Below, in pieces: positions 46,995 to 58,540 of a stretch of 64,000 bases of DNA. Below the pieces are notes generated by a model, which saw nothing but the letters and a program-made list of their open reading frames with translations, was not told the origin of the DNA and did not search any database. Position 1 is the stretch's first letter. Each line of letters opens with the position of its first letter. The translations under genes were made by a program, and so were the position numbers. Origin of the DNA: Holothuria scabra (lineage: Eukaryota; Echinodermata; Holothuroidea; Aspidochirotida; Holothuriidae); contig CM074179.1 in NCBI GenBank assembly GCA_037179385.1, forward strand, positions 558,001 through 622,000, given 5' to 3'.

Positions 46995-47400
46995 TCTGAG
47001 CCAGGGGCGTAGCCAGGATTTTCTTGTGGGGGGGGGGGGCAAAGTCGACTTATCGTCCCCAATCTTGACCGACAGGACTCTTTAAGAGGAGCGCCACCAT
47101 CAGTTGGGGCGGGGCGTACAAGAAAATTTTTGGTTTTAGAAACCCCTCGGGTGGCAGGAAACGGCACTTCCCGAGTGTTTTTATGCTGAATGTTCCCAGT
47201 CTGGAAATATGGATCTCATTTCTGAAATTTCTCATTTAATGCAAAAAAAAATCAGTCTTTGAAACATGTTAACACATGCTTATAAGCGGAGCTCTACCAT
47301 CGATTGGCACGGAGCGTACCAGGAAATTTTTGGCTTTAAAAACCCCTCAGATGACCGGAAACGGCACTTCCCGAGTGTTCTAAGCAAGAATATGTTCAGC
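46995..47400 (+). repeat. GGCGTAGCCAGGAT repeat fragment with two GGAGCGCCACC motifs
   Basis: AGGGGCGTAGCCAGGATTTT and a G-run mark an element end like those at 29596 and 31351. Copies of GGAGCGCCACCATCAGTTGG (47088) and GGAGCTCTACCATCGATTGG (47286) followed by GGAGCGTACAAGAAAATTTT-like sequence match motifs inside the 29.6-33 kb elements. Confidence 0.7.
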
Positions 47401-49980
47401 CCGACTTCGAAATTCTCCCCGCTTCTTAATTGGAGCATTAGACAAATAGTAAGGGGCTGAACATACCTTTAGCCCCCACTTTTTTATTTTTCATCGCCGC
47501 CACTGTGGTGCGGCATTTTATTGAGGGAGCGAAGCGCCCAAGTGAGGAGCCGAACAAAGGAACGGGGAGCGGGCGTGGTTCTCCCCCTCCTTCCCCAAGG
47601 AGAATTTGCAATTTTACATCAAAATTGAGCGATCTGGTAAACACCTAAGCTGGAAATTTTTGACATTTTCAATCTTGTATCAATGTTTTCCTTATTCCCT
47701 CGAGAGTTAGTGTGTGGCTGTAAGAGTCAGTTAGGGTTACTGTACGAGTCAATAGGGCCCCAGGGAATTGTGTTTAGGTCTGGGCGGGAGTAAGTGCGAA
47801 CTATAAAAAGAATTTGTACTTATTTAAAGCTTATATAGGTAAATTGTCGCGGCATTTGGGCCCTATCGGGCACAACTTATGTTGTACTTCCTTCTTCGAG
47901 TCTGTACCGCACGACTGACACAAGAGATTATTAACTAAGTTTAGCGAAATGAAATGAAATTTCCGACATGTACATTAATCCATTTATTCTACTTATTAAT
48001 TAACTTGAAAAGATGGGAAGGGTTTGTACTTTTTTAGCTCTATGTAACGGAACTGAGGAAGACTGTGCAAAGCGTACCGAACATTTTGGGTTTTATCGCA
48101 GATATAACTCTTTTAACCGACTATGGGAAGGCGATAGATTATTCCCGACAGAGGGGCGGGCCATGCCAGCGACCAGAACAGTCGACAGCCCCTATGTCGA
48201 GGGGGTGGTGAGAAGGGGATAGGAAGGAGCCTAACTATCTCATGTCATTGCAGCCTGGAGCACATTTTGCACCATATCCCTTAATATTTTAAAAGCCTAG
48301 TTGGGCACTGATAGTGTTCTTTTGGGTCTGAATCGTGAAATTGCAAAGCGCGCGAAGGGCGCGAAATTTTTTGTTAGGCTTACAAAAAGAACAAAGCCTA
48401 TGTAATCATTAAAAACAAAAAGAAAAATATTAAAACTGTAGGGGTTGTAGACCGTATCAGGAAAAACATACACTGTGTCGAAACCACCTTGAATATCCGA
48501 TAAAATAGCCAAACTATGCTCCGTGAGTCGCTCACCAACTGACCTATCGCAGACACACACAAGAGAACAGCAACTAGGCTTTGTGATATGGGATGAAATT
48601 TACGACCTCTACAAAACCTGTGTACTCTACCTACCCGTTACTTGGTAAATTGGCAGGAATTATAATCCCTACATATGTGGAATGGAAGTATTGAAAAAAC
48701 TGAAGTGAATCTACAGCGCGGGTAGCGCGCGGGAAATTTGGGGTTCTTATTAGGGATATTGCCCCTTGAGAGCGAAAAACAGGTAAACCGTCGAGGAGAC
48801 TAGTCGCCGTCCGGGACTGCATGCTTAATCCTAACGACTAAGAGCCCCCCCACGAAAACTGTAAAAAATGTCCCCGATTCCCTCCCTCCTCTTGCCTTTT
48901 ATCTTTTTTTTATTTATTATTTTTTGGGGGCTCTCCTTCATTTTTTCAACATCGCCCATCGCGTCCCCAAAATTTCTGTGGGGGGCACTCTGCCCCCACT
49001 GCCCCCCGCTGGTTACGCTACTGCTCTGCGCTATTTCATTGCCGCTTATCTCGAATTTCTGGTTCCAGCCAATCAAAATGCAGCGCATAATGCAAATTAT
49101 GGTCAGGACTTGAAACTGCATCCTGTTACTATTTCTTTAGGTTTTACCCTTGGCCCAAACTGCCTCCGGGTAATTCTTGGGCAGGATGCGCAATGTGTTT
49201 GGCCCAGTACATTTCAAATGTGGTTGTCTTCGGAAATTAATTGAACCAGATGTCACTGTTGTACATGGCCCAAGTCATACTTCAACACCAAAGAGCCCCT
49301 TCAGCCCTTCAAATTAATATCCTGGCTCAAATAGTTTCCTCGCACGAGAGTCTTGTGGGTCCTGGCAGGCACAGATAATACAACCTTTCAAGCAGAAAAT
49401 TGTTTAAGAGTGAAAATGGATTCCTTGCGTGTATTAAATCTCAAAGATATTTCTTTTTTTTATAACTTATTTTCCCTGATAATTTTATCCTTAAGGAATA
49501 TTTTCGACACTCTTTGTAATTGATTCATCCAGATTGATAATATCGATGGAACAAAAACATTAACATGACCAGGATAGTCGGACTTAAATATTGACACCCA
49601 ATTAATGTTCATAATCACCATTGGTACCGAAAGAATCACACACGCAGTAATCTTGAGATGAGTATTTTAAACTTTTTTGTACTCCACAATGTAAACAGCG
49701 CAAAAAAGTGGAAGTTGGTAACTTCGTACCCTGGCAGGTTTCACAAATTTGATTTTCTAGCGAATGTAAAAATCCTTTTAATATTTTGATATTCAAATGT
49801 TGAAAACTCCCCTGTCTCATTTTTCCTGTATCGCATTTTGTTAATATGCAGGTTTTCCGACGTTCCCGATGTAGCAACCACTTCCTCACATTCGCCGTGG
49901 GGGGGGGGGGGGAGGGGGGCAAGGGGAGGCATGTCTGTTCTCCAAAATTACTGTGTGGAAAAAATTGAAGTTATTGTTTT
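47401..49980. other. No gene seen
   Basis: Repeat remnants include a GGGGGGCACTCTGCCCCC/TTACGCTACTG end at 48975-49025 and a G-run at 49899-49918. No splice-supported exon recognised. Confidence 0.35.
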
Positions 49981-50028
49981 TTTTTGTGATTCCTTGCCGT
50001 AGGCAGGCAAGGAATCTATGCGATGATG

Positions 50029-50072
50029 ATGTCGTGTGTGTGTGTGTGTATGTGTGTGTGTGTGTGTGTTTG
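50029..50072. repeat. (TG)n microsatellite
   Basis: About 20 TG dinucleotides with two interruptions, directly before the 156-bp array. Confidence 0.95.
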
Positions 50073-51787
50073 TGACACTTGTAGTAAATACGATATCTTA
50101 AGATAGGAATGTCCGACACTTTTCATATTTGGTATATAGATTTATCATGTTGAGAGGAAGAACCCTATTGTTTTTGGTAGAGGTCAAAGGTCATTTCAGG
50201 TCACCAGCAGTAAAATTGCGACAATTTCAATAATAGCTTGTAAACACGATATCTTCAGATAGTAGTGACCAACACTTTTCATACTTGGTATATAGATTTG
50301 TCATGTTGAGAAGAAGAATCCTATTGTTTTTGGTAGAGGTCAAAGGTCATTTGAGGTCACCAGCGGTAAAATTGCGAAAACGCCGAAAATGGCTTGTAAA
50401 CACGATATCTTCAGATAGGATTGCCCGACAATTTTCATATTTGGTATATAGATTTGTCATGTTAAGAGGAAGATCGCTATTGTTTTTGGTAGAGGTCAAA
50501 GGTCATTTGAGGTCACCAGCGGTAAAATTGCAAAAACACTGAAAATGGCTTGTAAACACAATATCTTCAGATAGGAGCGACCGATACTCTTCATATTTGG
50601 TATATAGATTTGCCATGTTAGGAAATAGAAGCCTAGTGTTTTTGGTAGAGGTCAAAGGTCAATTGAGGTCAATAGCAGTTAAATTGCGAAAACTTCGAAA
50701 ATGGCTTGTAAACACGATATCCTCAGATAGGAGTGACCGACAATTTTCATACTTGGTGTATAGATTTACCATGTTGAGAGAAAGAAGCCTATTGCTTTTG
50801 GTAGAGGTCAAAGGTCATTTGAGGTCACCAGCGGTAAAATTGCGAAAACTTCGAAAATGGCTTGTAAACACGATATCTTCAGATAAGAATGACCGACACT
50901 TTTCATATTTGGTATATAGATTTGTCATGTTGAGAGAAAAAAGCCTATTGTTTTTGGTAGAGGTCAAAGGTTATTTGAGGTCACCAGCGGTAAAATTGCG
51001 AAAACTTCGAAAATGGCTTGTAAACACGATATCTTCAGATAGGAATGCCTGACAACTTTCATACTTGGTATATAGATTTGTCATGTTGAGAGGAAGAACC
51101 CTATTGTTTTTGGTAGAGGTCAAAGGTCATTTGAGGTCATCAGCGGTAAAATTGCGAAAACACTGAAAATGGCTTGTAAACACAATATCTTCAAAAAGGA
51201 GTGACAGATACTCTTCGTATTTGGTATATAGATTTGTCATGTCGAGAGAAAGAAGCCTATTGCTTTTGGTAGAATTCAAAGTTCACATTTGAGGTCACCA
51301 GCGGTAAAATTGGGAAATTTCGAAAATGGCTTTTAAATATGATTTTTTCAGATAGGAGTGACCAACACTTTTCATGCTTGGTATATAGGTTTGTCATGTT
51401 GAGAGGAAGAAGTCTATTGTTTTTGGCTGAGGTCTAAGGTCATTTGAGGTCATCAGTGGTAAAAATGTGAAAACACCGAAAATGGCTTGTAAACATGATA
51501 TCTTCAGATAGGATTGCCCTACAATTTTCATACTTGGTGTATAGATTTACCATGTTGAGAGAAAGAAGCCTATTGCTTTTGGTAGAGGTCAAAGGTCATT
51601 TGAGGTCACCAGCGGTAAAATTGCCAAAACTTCGAAAATGGCTTGTAAACACAATATCTCCAGATAAGAGTAACAGACACTTTTCATATTTGGTATATAG
51701 ATTTGTCATGTTGAGAGAAAGAAGCCTATTGTTTTTGGTAGAGGTCAAAGGTCATTTGAGGTCACCAGGGCTAAAATTGCAAAAATT
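50073..51787. repeat. 156-bp satellite, 11 units, with DR1 AGGTCAAAGGTCA in most
   Basis: The anchor AGGTCAAAGGTCA falls at 50181, 50337, 50493, 50649, 50805, 50961 (one change), 51117, 51273 (degenerate), 51430 (one change), 51586 and 51742: a 156-base period with a single one-base slip. Other conserved parts are AAACACGATATCTTCAGATA and TTTCATATTTGGTATATAGA. The anchor is usually followed by TTTGAGGTCA. The period is divisible by three, so some units stay open in one frame (up to 151 codons at 50597-51052). Confidence 0.95.
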
Positions 51788-52149
51788 ATGTGCCTAAAAT
51801 GTAAAGAAAAATCTATCAAGCACTGTCAATTTGAAAGCAGGTAAGGTATTTGATGGCAAGGAATCACTAAGCCTTTTGGCTTTCTGGTTAATGTAAGGGG
51901 TAATTCCTCCTCACCGTCCCCTAAGATCGTCACCAATGAGGAGCCGGGCACATTATAATTAACAAGGGCAAGCCTACATACAGGGTCATATCAAATTACC
52001 CACGTGCAGTATACTGATTGCACGTATTCGGCACTGGCTACCTTCGGACCTAGCTCTAGGTTTGCATTAACGAGAAGAATGCAACCGTGAACGTGACTTT
52101 ACTATTTACTCTCACTATTAAAACCGCACCGCAATTATAGTATTTCCCG

Positions 52150-52290
52150 CCTATCACTAAGAGGCGACTACAGGGAAACCAAATTTGAATTTAAAACATA
52201 GTTGAAAATTATTTTAAACTTTGAGAGTTTTATCGAATGGACTGATACTTCATAACAGTCGTGTTGGTGTGTCGTTAAATCTCATGTAAT
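52150..52290 (-). repeat. Dispersed repeat end, inverted relative to 38397-38560
   Basis: It carries GAGGCGACTACAGGGAAACC and GTGTTGGTGTGTCGTTAAAT, the reverse complement of the blocks at 38.4-38.56 kb. Confidence 0.65.
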
Positions 52291-52761
52291 GAACGAATTA
52301 ACACAAAGCACCCAACCGAACCGCAGCCCATCCTCTCTTCATAGACCTGTCTGAAATGGGCAAATACACAGCACCCTGTCCAAGTTTCTATAATTGGACA
52401 AGGTAGGACTCTATCCCTCGTTAACTGCGTTATTAAGCCTTCGAACATTGGGCATTTTCTTTTTAAGTGCATCGAAACAGGCATTAGTAGTTAGAGTGCT
52501 AGCCCACTAATCATTCACACTATTGGGAAAGACAGGTTTGAAGGTCCGATTATATCATGGATACCTTGGCAAGGAAAGAAACCCATTTCTTCAGTTGCGC
52601 ATTCTGCGCCTTAAGAAGAGGTAGGACCCTAAAAGGCCCCGAAATGACAATTACACTTTCGAAACATCAATAATTTTAAAGACATTCAAAGTACCAAAAC
52701 CAGTTAATTGAAATATAAAACTTAAGAAAACGATATCCTGGGCATTCAACACTTAAGAAGG

Positions 52762-52936
52762 GGTCATTTTATGACCTTTGATGAACAGACACTTAACTCT
52801 ATCAGTTTCAATTCTGTATCCAAAAGTATAAATGGGTCCCTACTTGTTAGGATCCAAGTAGGGTCCCATTTATACTTTTGGATACAAAATTGAAACTGAT
52901 ACAGTTAAGTGTCTGTTCATCAATGGTCATAAAATG
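52762..52936. repeat. Long hairpin, arms about 85 bp
   Basis: The left arm 52762-52847 and right arm 52852-52936 are almost perfectly complementary (AACAGACACTTAAC ... GTTAAGTGTCTGTT, and CCAAAAGTATAAATGGG with its complement) around a loop of only a few bases. Probably a small MITE. CTTAAGAAGG-type ends recur at 52605, 52752 and 52971. Confidence 0.85.
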
Positions 52937-53602
52937 TAATTTAAGAAAGGATTTTCCGTGGCATTCTAGCTTAAGAAGGACTCAAATGGACAATGTGACC
53001 CTACACAGTACGCAATTACACTCTCCAGAAAAACGGAGATATTTAACAAAATTCATTTTTTACAACTCAAATTAAGAAAATGAAAGTTCATTTTAAAAAC
53101 TATGATGAGCTCTCAAGACAGATCTGAATCTGGTCCGAACAAGAGCATGGCGTTTGTGAGGACAAAATTGAAATATATTTCCCAGCACTTTACTTGTACA
53201 GAGAACATAACTTTAGAAAAGGTCTCCCACTCCAGACTGTTCACAGATCGATATTGGGCGTTCCCGCAAAATCACATCTTTTCTCTTTAGTAGGAGTACT
53301 AAACAGGACGCAATTGTATTTTTATTTTCTTAAGTCCTGCAATTACCGCGACTTTATAACTGGTCCGATTGATATCATAAAGCTATAATCGGCACGAACC
53401 TAAGCAGACAGAAGACGAAAGGTAAGCACAAAACTGTAATACCCTTTCACGAACAACCTACATTAAACTGTTAATTCATGAGGAGTTAAAAAAAAACGAG
53501 TTGTACAATAACCTGACAGATTTGTACAGTCACATTGAGCAAAACGAGGTAAACTTACTTTTGCAAAACTCAAGGATGCAGACGCTTGTGACATCAACTC
53601 CA

Positions 53603-53785
53603 TCAACAATTCATCGCAGCAACTTTGTAGCCACGATATGGCACACAGCATTCAAAAACATTATTCCTACACGATGGGAGCTTGCGGATAACTAATTTCA
53701 CCCTGTGTGGTTGATTGCGCCCACAGATGTCCGGGTCAGCCCCATCCCACTTAGCGATTATCAAACAAACGAAAATGAGGATCAT
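53603..53785 (-). CDS. Candidate small secreted Cys-rich protein or exon (60 aa)
   Basis: The minus frame begins with a hydrophobic, signal-like segment (MILIFVCLIIA), then a mature-like part with five Cys including a CC pair (ICGRNQPHRVKL, SCRNNVFECCVPYRGYK, NC) and a stop. The frame stays open upstream through more hydrophobic residues to an acceptor-like TTTACCTGCAG at 53821, so this may be the last exon of a longer protein. The spacing recalls the end of EMI-type domains, but I could not confirm that. No homologue recognised. Confidence 0.35.
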   Translation of the reverse strand: MILIFVCLIIAKWDGADPDICGRNQPHRVKLVIRKLPSCRNNVFECCVPYRGYKVAAMNC

Positions 53786-54411
53786 CCAGTACAGCAATGG
53801 GAAAGCGACGAGAGTGTAACTGCAGGTAAAATTTGATAAGGAGGACGACTGAAATGCTTTGTATCCGGTGGCGTAGCTACGGGGAGGGGGCGCAGGGAAG
53901 GAATGCCCCCTGGCTCGGGAAATTTTGCATTTATGACACCAGTCAATTACAGTGTGGTTGTCCAACCTCTTCTTTCATGAAATTCCGAATTCTTTCCAAT
54001 TCGAACTGCATTTTTGTGCTGATGCATTTCAAATATTTTCGTGCGATTTGCGAGCCGCATTTTGCAGTTCCTAATTGCTGTAGTGTTTTCTTACAAATCA
54101 GTTTGGTAAACTTTCCCGAACTTTGAAAATTGACAAAGCACCAGCTCATCAAGTGACATTCTCATTTACAGTGCTAATTTCATGATATTCTCTTTCACGA
54201 AATTCCCAATTTCCTTCAACTGTTCAATATCAGCTCTTGACACAACATCGTCGGAGAGCCAAAATTCGTTGGCCTTAGATAAAATTGTGTAGCAAGCAAT
54301 TGTGATCTTTGGTCTCCCTGCAATCTCAGACTTGCCAATAAGAAATACAGATTCCTATGTAATTCCTGAAGTTGTCACATTTTCTTTTGTAGGAAATCCG
54401 GGAATCCAACA

Positions 54412-54450
54412 TGTTTTTTTTTTTTTTTCAAAAAAAAAAAAAAAAAAAAC
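54412..54450. repeat. Poly-T / poly-A homopolymer pair
   Basis: About 16 T followed by a single C and about 20 A. Possibly a retroposon tail junction. Confidence 0.9.
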
Positions 54451-55754
54451 AAGCTCCACATTTTCAAATACTTGTTTAACAAGGGAAAAATTGCGGCGAG
54501 CTTCGCGTGCTACAAATTATGGGAAATGGTAGTCACACGTAAAGAAAATTGGGAAAATTTGTAATCTATTCATTGTAAGAAAATTTATTTCAAGGGTAAG
54601 AGAATTTACTTTTTAGAGTGATGAAGATTTCGTTTTCTGTTCATTTTAAGAAACATTGGTAATAATGAGAAATAATGCATGTTCGCTCATTGTTTTTGCA
54701 AGATGTACCAAATATTTAAAGAGCACATTACATGATGAGTAAAAAGTATCGTCTTCTGCTTTTTTTGTAAGAGAAAACAGTAATCTGGAACATTTTTGGC
54801 TCTCGTGGTGTTTACAAGATAGGAAAACGGGGAATGTCTGTAGACCCTACAACAACTTAGTGCACGAATCATTTAAGAAAAATCTGTGATACGATTAAGA
54901 TACCGTTTCTGTTTGATGAAAAAATCTGAAATAAATCATTGTCGTTCATTGTGCTTGCAAAATGTTCCAAACATATAAGATCCGTTCCGTTTCACAATAC
55001 ACTTGGTGACAAAAAGAAGTGTCTGACTTCTCCTTTCTTCTTAAAACAGACTTGTAAAGAGTGTTGTTTCAGCACTTTTAATTTCACAAATCCTAAGAGG
55101 CGACGTATTTGCAACACCTGAGATACCTTTAGTTTGGAAACTTCACAGCTAAAAGATCTTTTCCTGTTAGTCCACATAGGTGGCAATTTCGGAAGTTGGA
55201 AAGGGGGTAAGATAGGCACTTCTGTCTTAAACCTTTTGCCCCGATTTGCCACACTGTCAGTTTAGTTTTTATAGGGATAAAACAATATTTAAAGTTGCAC
55301 TAGATGTATAGTGTATCAATTGTTTTCAAGAGCTTTAAAAGGAATGTATTCATCAGTCAGTGCAGGTTGTCTAGATGGAAAAGAAATAGTTGTGGTTTGC
55401 TTTTTATTAATTGCAAATGTGTCAAGGGTGAATTGGGGGGGGGGGCACCTGCAGGGGGCCCGGACCCCTTCCAGAAAATGTTGATTTTTTCCAACTTCAT
55501 AAAACAATGGCAAGGCTTTATTCCAATTAAGCAGCCTTTATAGTGTGAGAAAGTTAGCGAAATTATATTTCCACTTTAGTTATGACATCATGCTATTAAA
55601 AGAAGCTGTTATCTCTTGCCAGGCTTGGAATTGAATCCCCCGATAAAGCAGTGGTTCCCAACTCCTTGGACTCCTGGTAGGGACGTGATGTCTAAAACAT
55701 GATCGAGTCCCCGTAATTAGCCTCTCTGCATCAGAACCGTAAAACAAATAGCAA

Positions 55755-55973
55755 ATGGCATTGAACATGTTTCTGCCACATCGCTTATCTGCTACTGGCG
55801 CAGACTCGCAGCCAGACTTTTCGGTCGGCAAGAGCGGATTCAAAGGAGGTTTTCTGTATTGTATACCATGGGACTGTGCTTTCACCGTCAGTCACATTCT
55901 CGTTGACTGTCATGAATACTCCCATATTCGCCAGAAATACTACACCGTGTCCAAAATAAAAGCTTTGTTTTAA
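55755..55973 (+). pseudogene. Non-LTR retrotransposon C-terminal fragment
   Basis: The plus strand reads AFTVSHILVDCHEYSHIRQK, closely related to 38904-39180 on the other strand and matching the post-RT Cys/His segment of Jockey/I-type LINEs. Confidence 0.7.
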
Positions 55974-56439
55974 CAAATAGATTCTTCCCTTATTCTCGGC
56001 TTTATCAAGAGGAGCAGATTCTACAAAAAAAAAATCTGACATGACTCCCTTTTTTGCCTATACATTTTGTGAAAATTGACCCCATCTTGTACTGGCTTTA
56101 GGTAAGTTAAAAATGATTTGTAACAGTCCAAGTGCCATCTTTATAGAACATTCCTGAGCCAAGGTATAAAATGTTGACTTTCACTCACTCAAATGAAGAT
56201 GGCACATTGCGCAATATATAGTTTGTGATGGTTGTATCCACTCAAATTACAATCTTTGTATTTCTTCGTTTTTCTGAAAGTTACTGCACCTTATACCAAG
56301 GTGTGATTTCATTCTTTCTCTTACGGCGTAATATTATTAATTAATCACTTTGTTTAACATACTGTACAAGCAAACATAACATGGTGAAGGTGGTAAAAGT
56401 ATTTGTAATTTTAAAGGGAAAAGGGCAAAAAATCTGAGT

Positions 56440-56560
56440 TGTACCACAAGAAAGTCACAAATGATTGCGAAATGGACTAATTTATTTTGAGTGAATAAAT
56501 TTCAACATTAAGTCTTTATGTTTCAAAGTCTGAGTTAAACGACTAGCCGCCCAAACACTT
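56440..56560 (+). repeat. Dispersed repeat shared with 61100-61200
   Basis: GAGTTGTACMACRAGAAAGTC then ACAAATKATTGCG and GAATAAAYTTCA occur in the same order at 61105-61170. Confidence 0.65.
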
Positions 56561-56825
56561 GGGATGTTGTAAGCCCGATAAAATTTCTTAAGTAGTCGGT
56601 ATGAGATGCATTTTTTGATTGGCATACTCTCTTGAAGTTAACTAAAAAAAGATTTTCCGGTTACTGAAGTTTCCCGTAAAAGTTATATTCACCATCACAT
56701 GTTGAAAATTAAAGTGAACTTCATAAGATGTGATAAAGTAGACAAAAGTATTGAAATTTTAATGCAATTACATGCCATGGCCACTCTAAATTTATAAGCT
56801 AGCCGTTAATGAGCAAAATTCATGA

Positions 56826-57056
56826 TCACTTAAAGGTCAAGAGCAGTCGCCCAAAGTTATGTTAGAGCAACAGGTAAATAACTCAATTTTTGTCTTCAAA
56901 GTATCTTTCATATTTAATATTGCACATGCAAGGTAAACCAAGCAGTTACTTCTAGTAAATTTCAAATTTGAGGAGACATGACTCTCAACAGCCAATTATG
57001 AAGCAGGACAGTCTAATACCCTCCTTCTAGTTGGGGTGACTGCTCTTGCCCTTTAA
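56826..57056 (-). repeat. MITE copy B
   Basis: The inverted ends TTAAAGGTCAAGAGCAGTCG and GTTGGGGTGACTGCTCTTGC (then CCTTTAA) enclose a 231-base element. The core is the reverse complement of the repeat at 7528-7795. Confidence 0.75.
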
Positions 57057-57573
57057 AGGCAAAATGCATATGAACTGTTCATCAGTATAATCTTTAACGA
57101 TTTGCACTGGCAATAGTTGTTGAGCAGCATTGCATGATATTCATTCCAAATAAACTGTGTATACACCTTACAAATATAGAGTGAAATTTCATTCGTTGAA
57201 AAAGGGAAGGTTACAACATTCACTGCAAAAAAGTGGAAATTCACTCCAAGAAAAGTGAAAATGACTCCAAAAGAGCAAAGTTTCCTTCATGGTGGAGTTT
57301 CTTCAGACACCACTCTTGAAAAAAGAGTGATCCCTTGAGTCACTCGTATAAATGAGTTTTCACACTTCTCTGAGCAAGCATACACTCTAATGGAGAGAAT
57401 TCCCGATTTTTACTCTATTATAGAGTTACTTAGTTCATTCTCTTGTTTTCTGAGTATAGTTCGTTACATGAATCGCAATAATTGTAATTATAGTATTCCT
57501 CTTGAGTAAGTTACATTCCAAGTTGTCCATCAAAGACCTCCACTGTAACCAATGAACGTGCGAATAAGAGCAT

Positions 57574-58540
57574 TTACTCGGTAATCCATTCTTTCCGTTG
57601 CACCTGCAGAGAGAAAACGAATAAAATGTATTTTGTTCTTCAATTACACTGGGCAAAAAATTGTCTTTTCCGGCTTTTTTTTTTTTTTAGAATTTAGAAT
57701 GATGAATTTAGTCCACACTCTGAGAGCAGAGGAGCAAAACTACTTAATGTTGGAAAAACAAAGAAGATTGAACATTTTCTAGCACTCTTCGCTAAGCTTA
57801 CTGGGCAAAATTTGTATGATATTAATGTGAAATCGTGACTTTTGTACTTATAACTTAATCATCAAAGTATCAACTTACCAATATCTTAAAATCGTCTTCT
57901 TTCAACAATTTACCATCATCTTTATCCTATAAGTAAATTAATGAAATAAAAAATAGAAAAGTCTTCCACATCTTCGCTTTAATTGCAAGGAATGCTTTTA
58001 CGACTTGGAAAGATTCCATACTCTTGACTTGGGAAATGTATTACCTAAACAGTACCCTGAATATCAGATGCCTAAACCAAAAACATAAGTATGAGGTAAA
58101 ATAAAATAATAAATATGATGTAAACTTCTCAAATACTGTGAACACGTAATTCGTACACTCTAAAAACATTTGGGAAAATTTTTATTATGTATGGGTTCGT
58201 ATGCCACCGCTTAAAATAGTTGGGTAAATAATTATCCAACGTTGGTCGAAAGGTATCCATGTGGAGTAAATTTGCCCTAAGAAAAGGATACTTTTTTAAT
58301 CAACTTTAGAATTTCCTCACCCATGAGTGGTGGTATATACGGACCCAGTCTTGGGTAAAAGTTAAACAACTTTATAATTACCCTTTACAACAGTTCTGAG
58401 TGCTACCTTATGTCCTTATTAGTTACACATTTAAAATTTTAGTTTTGTTCAAAAGTAGATAAATAATTTACTCACTTTCCATAATCCCGATTCAAGATCA
58501 AGTACATAATTCGCTGTTTGATTGTCAATACGCCACAGTA
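57574..58540 (-). CDS. Last three coding exons of an unidentified gene
   Basis: Candidate exons in transcript order: 58476-58540 (acceptor TTTCTTTCTCAG, donor GTGAGT), 57879-57926 (acceptor TTACTTATAG, donor GTAAGT) and 57574-57603 (acceptor TTTTCTCTCTGCAG, then stop). Phases chain (1,0,0) and give LWRIDNQTANYVLDLESGLW, KDKDDGKLLKEDDFKIL, VQRKEWITE-stop. The sequence is charged and free of internal stops, but the exons are short and I do not recognise the family. Upstream exons were not located. It could belong with the exon at 63130-63338, but at least one linking exon would be needed because the phases do not fit directly. Confidence 0.45.

Larger units (their letters stand above)
49985..51880. 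mobile_element. Repeat unit enclosing a 156-bp satellite
   Basis: GATTCCTTGCC and GGCAAGGAATC flank a microsatellite plus satellite block (49989-50020 and 51855-51870), and the left copy is itself a small hairpin (CTTGCCGTAGGCAGGCAAGG). This suggests the satellite is carried as a unit. No TSD identified. Confidence 0.5.

Noticed and set aside
54992..55252. 86-codon minus-strand frame rich in Lys and Pro
   Set aside because: No ATG in a good context, alternative frames are equally open, and splice sites are weak.
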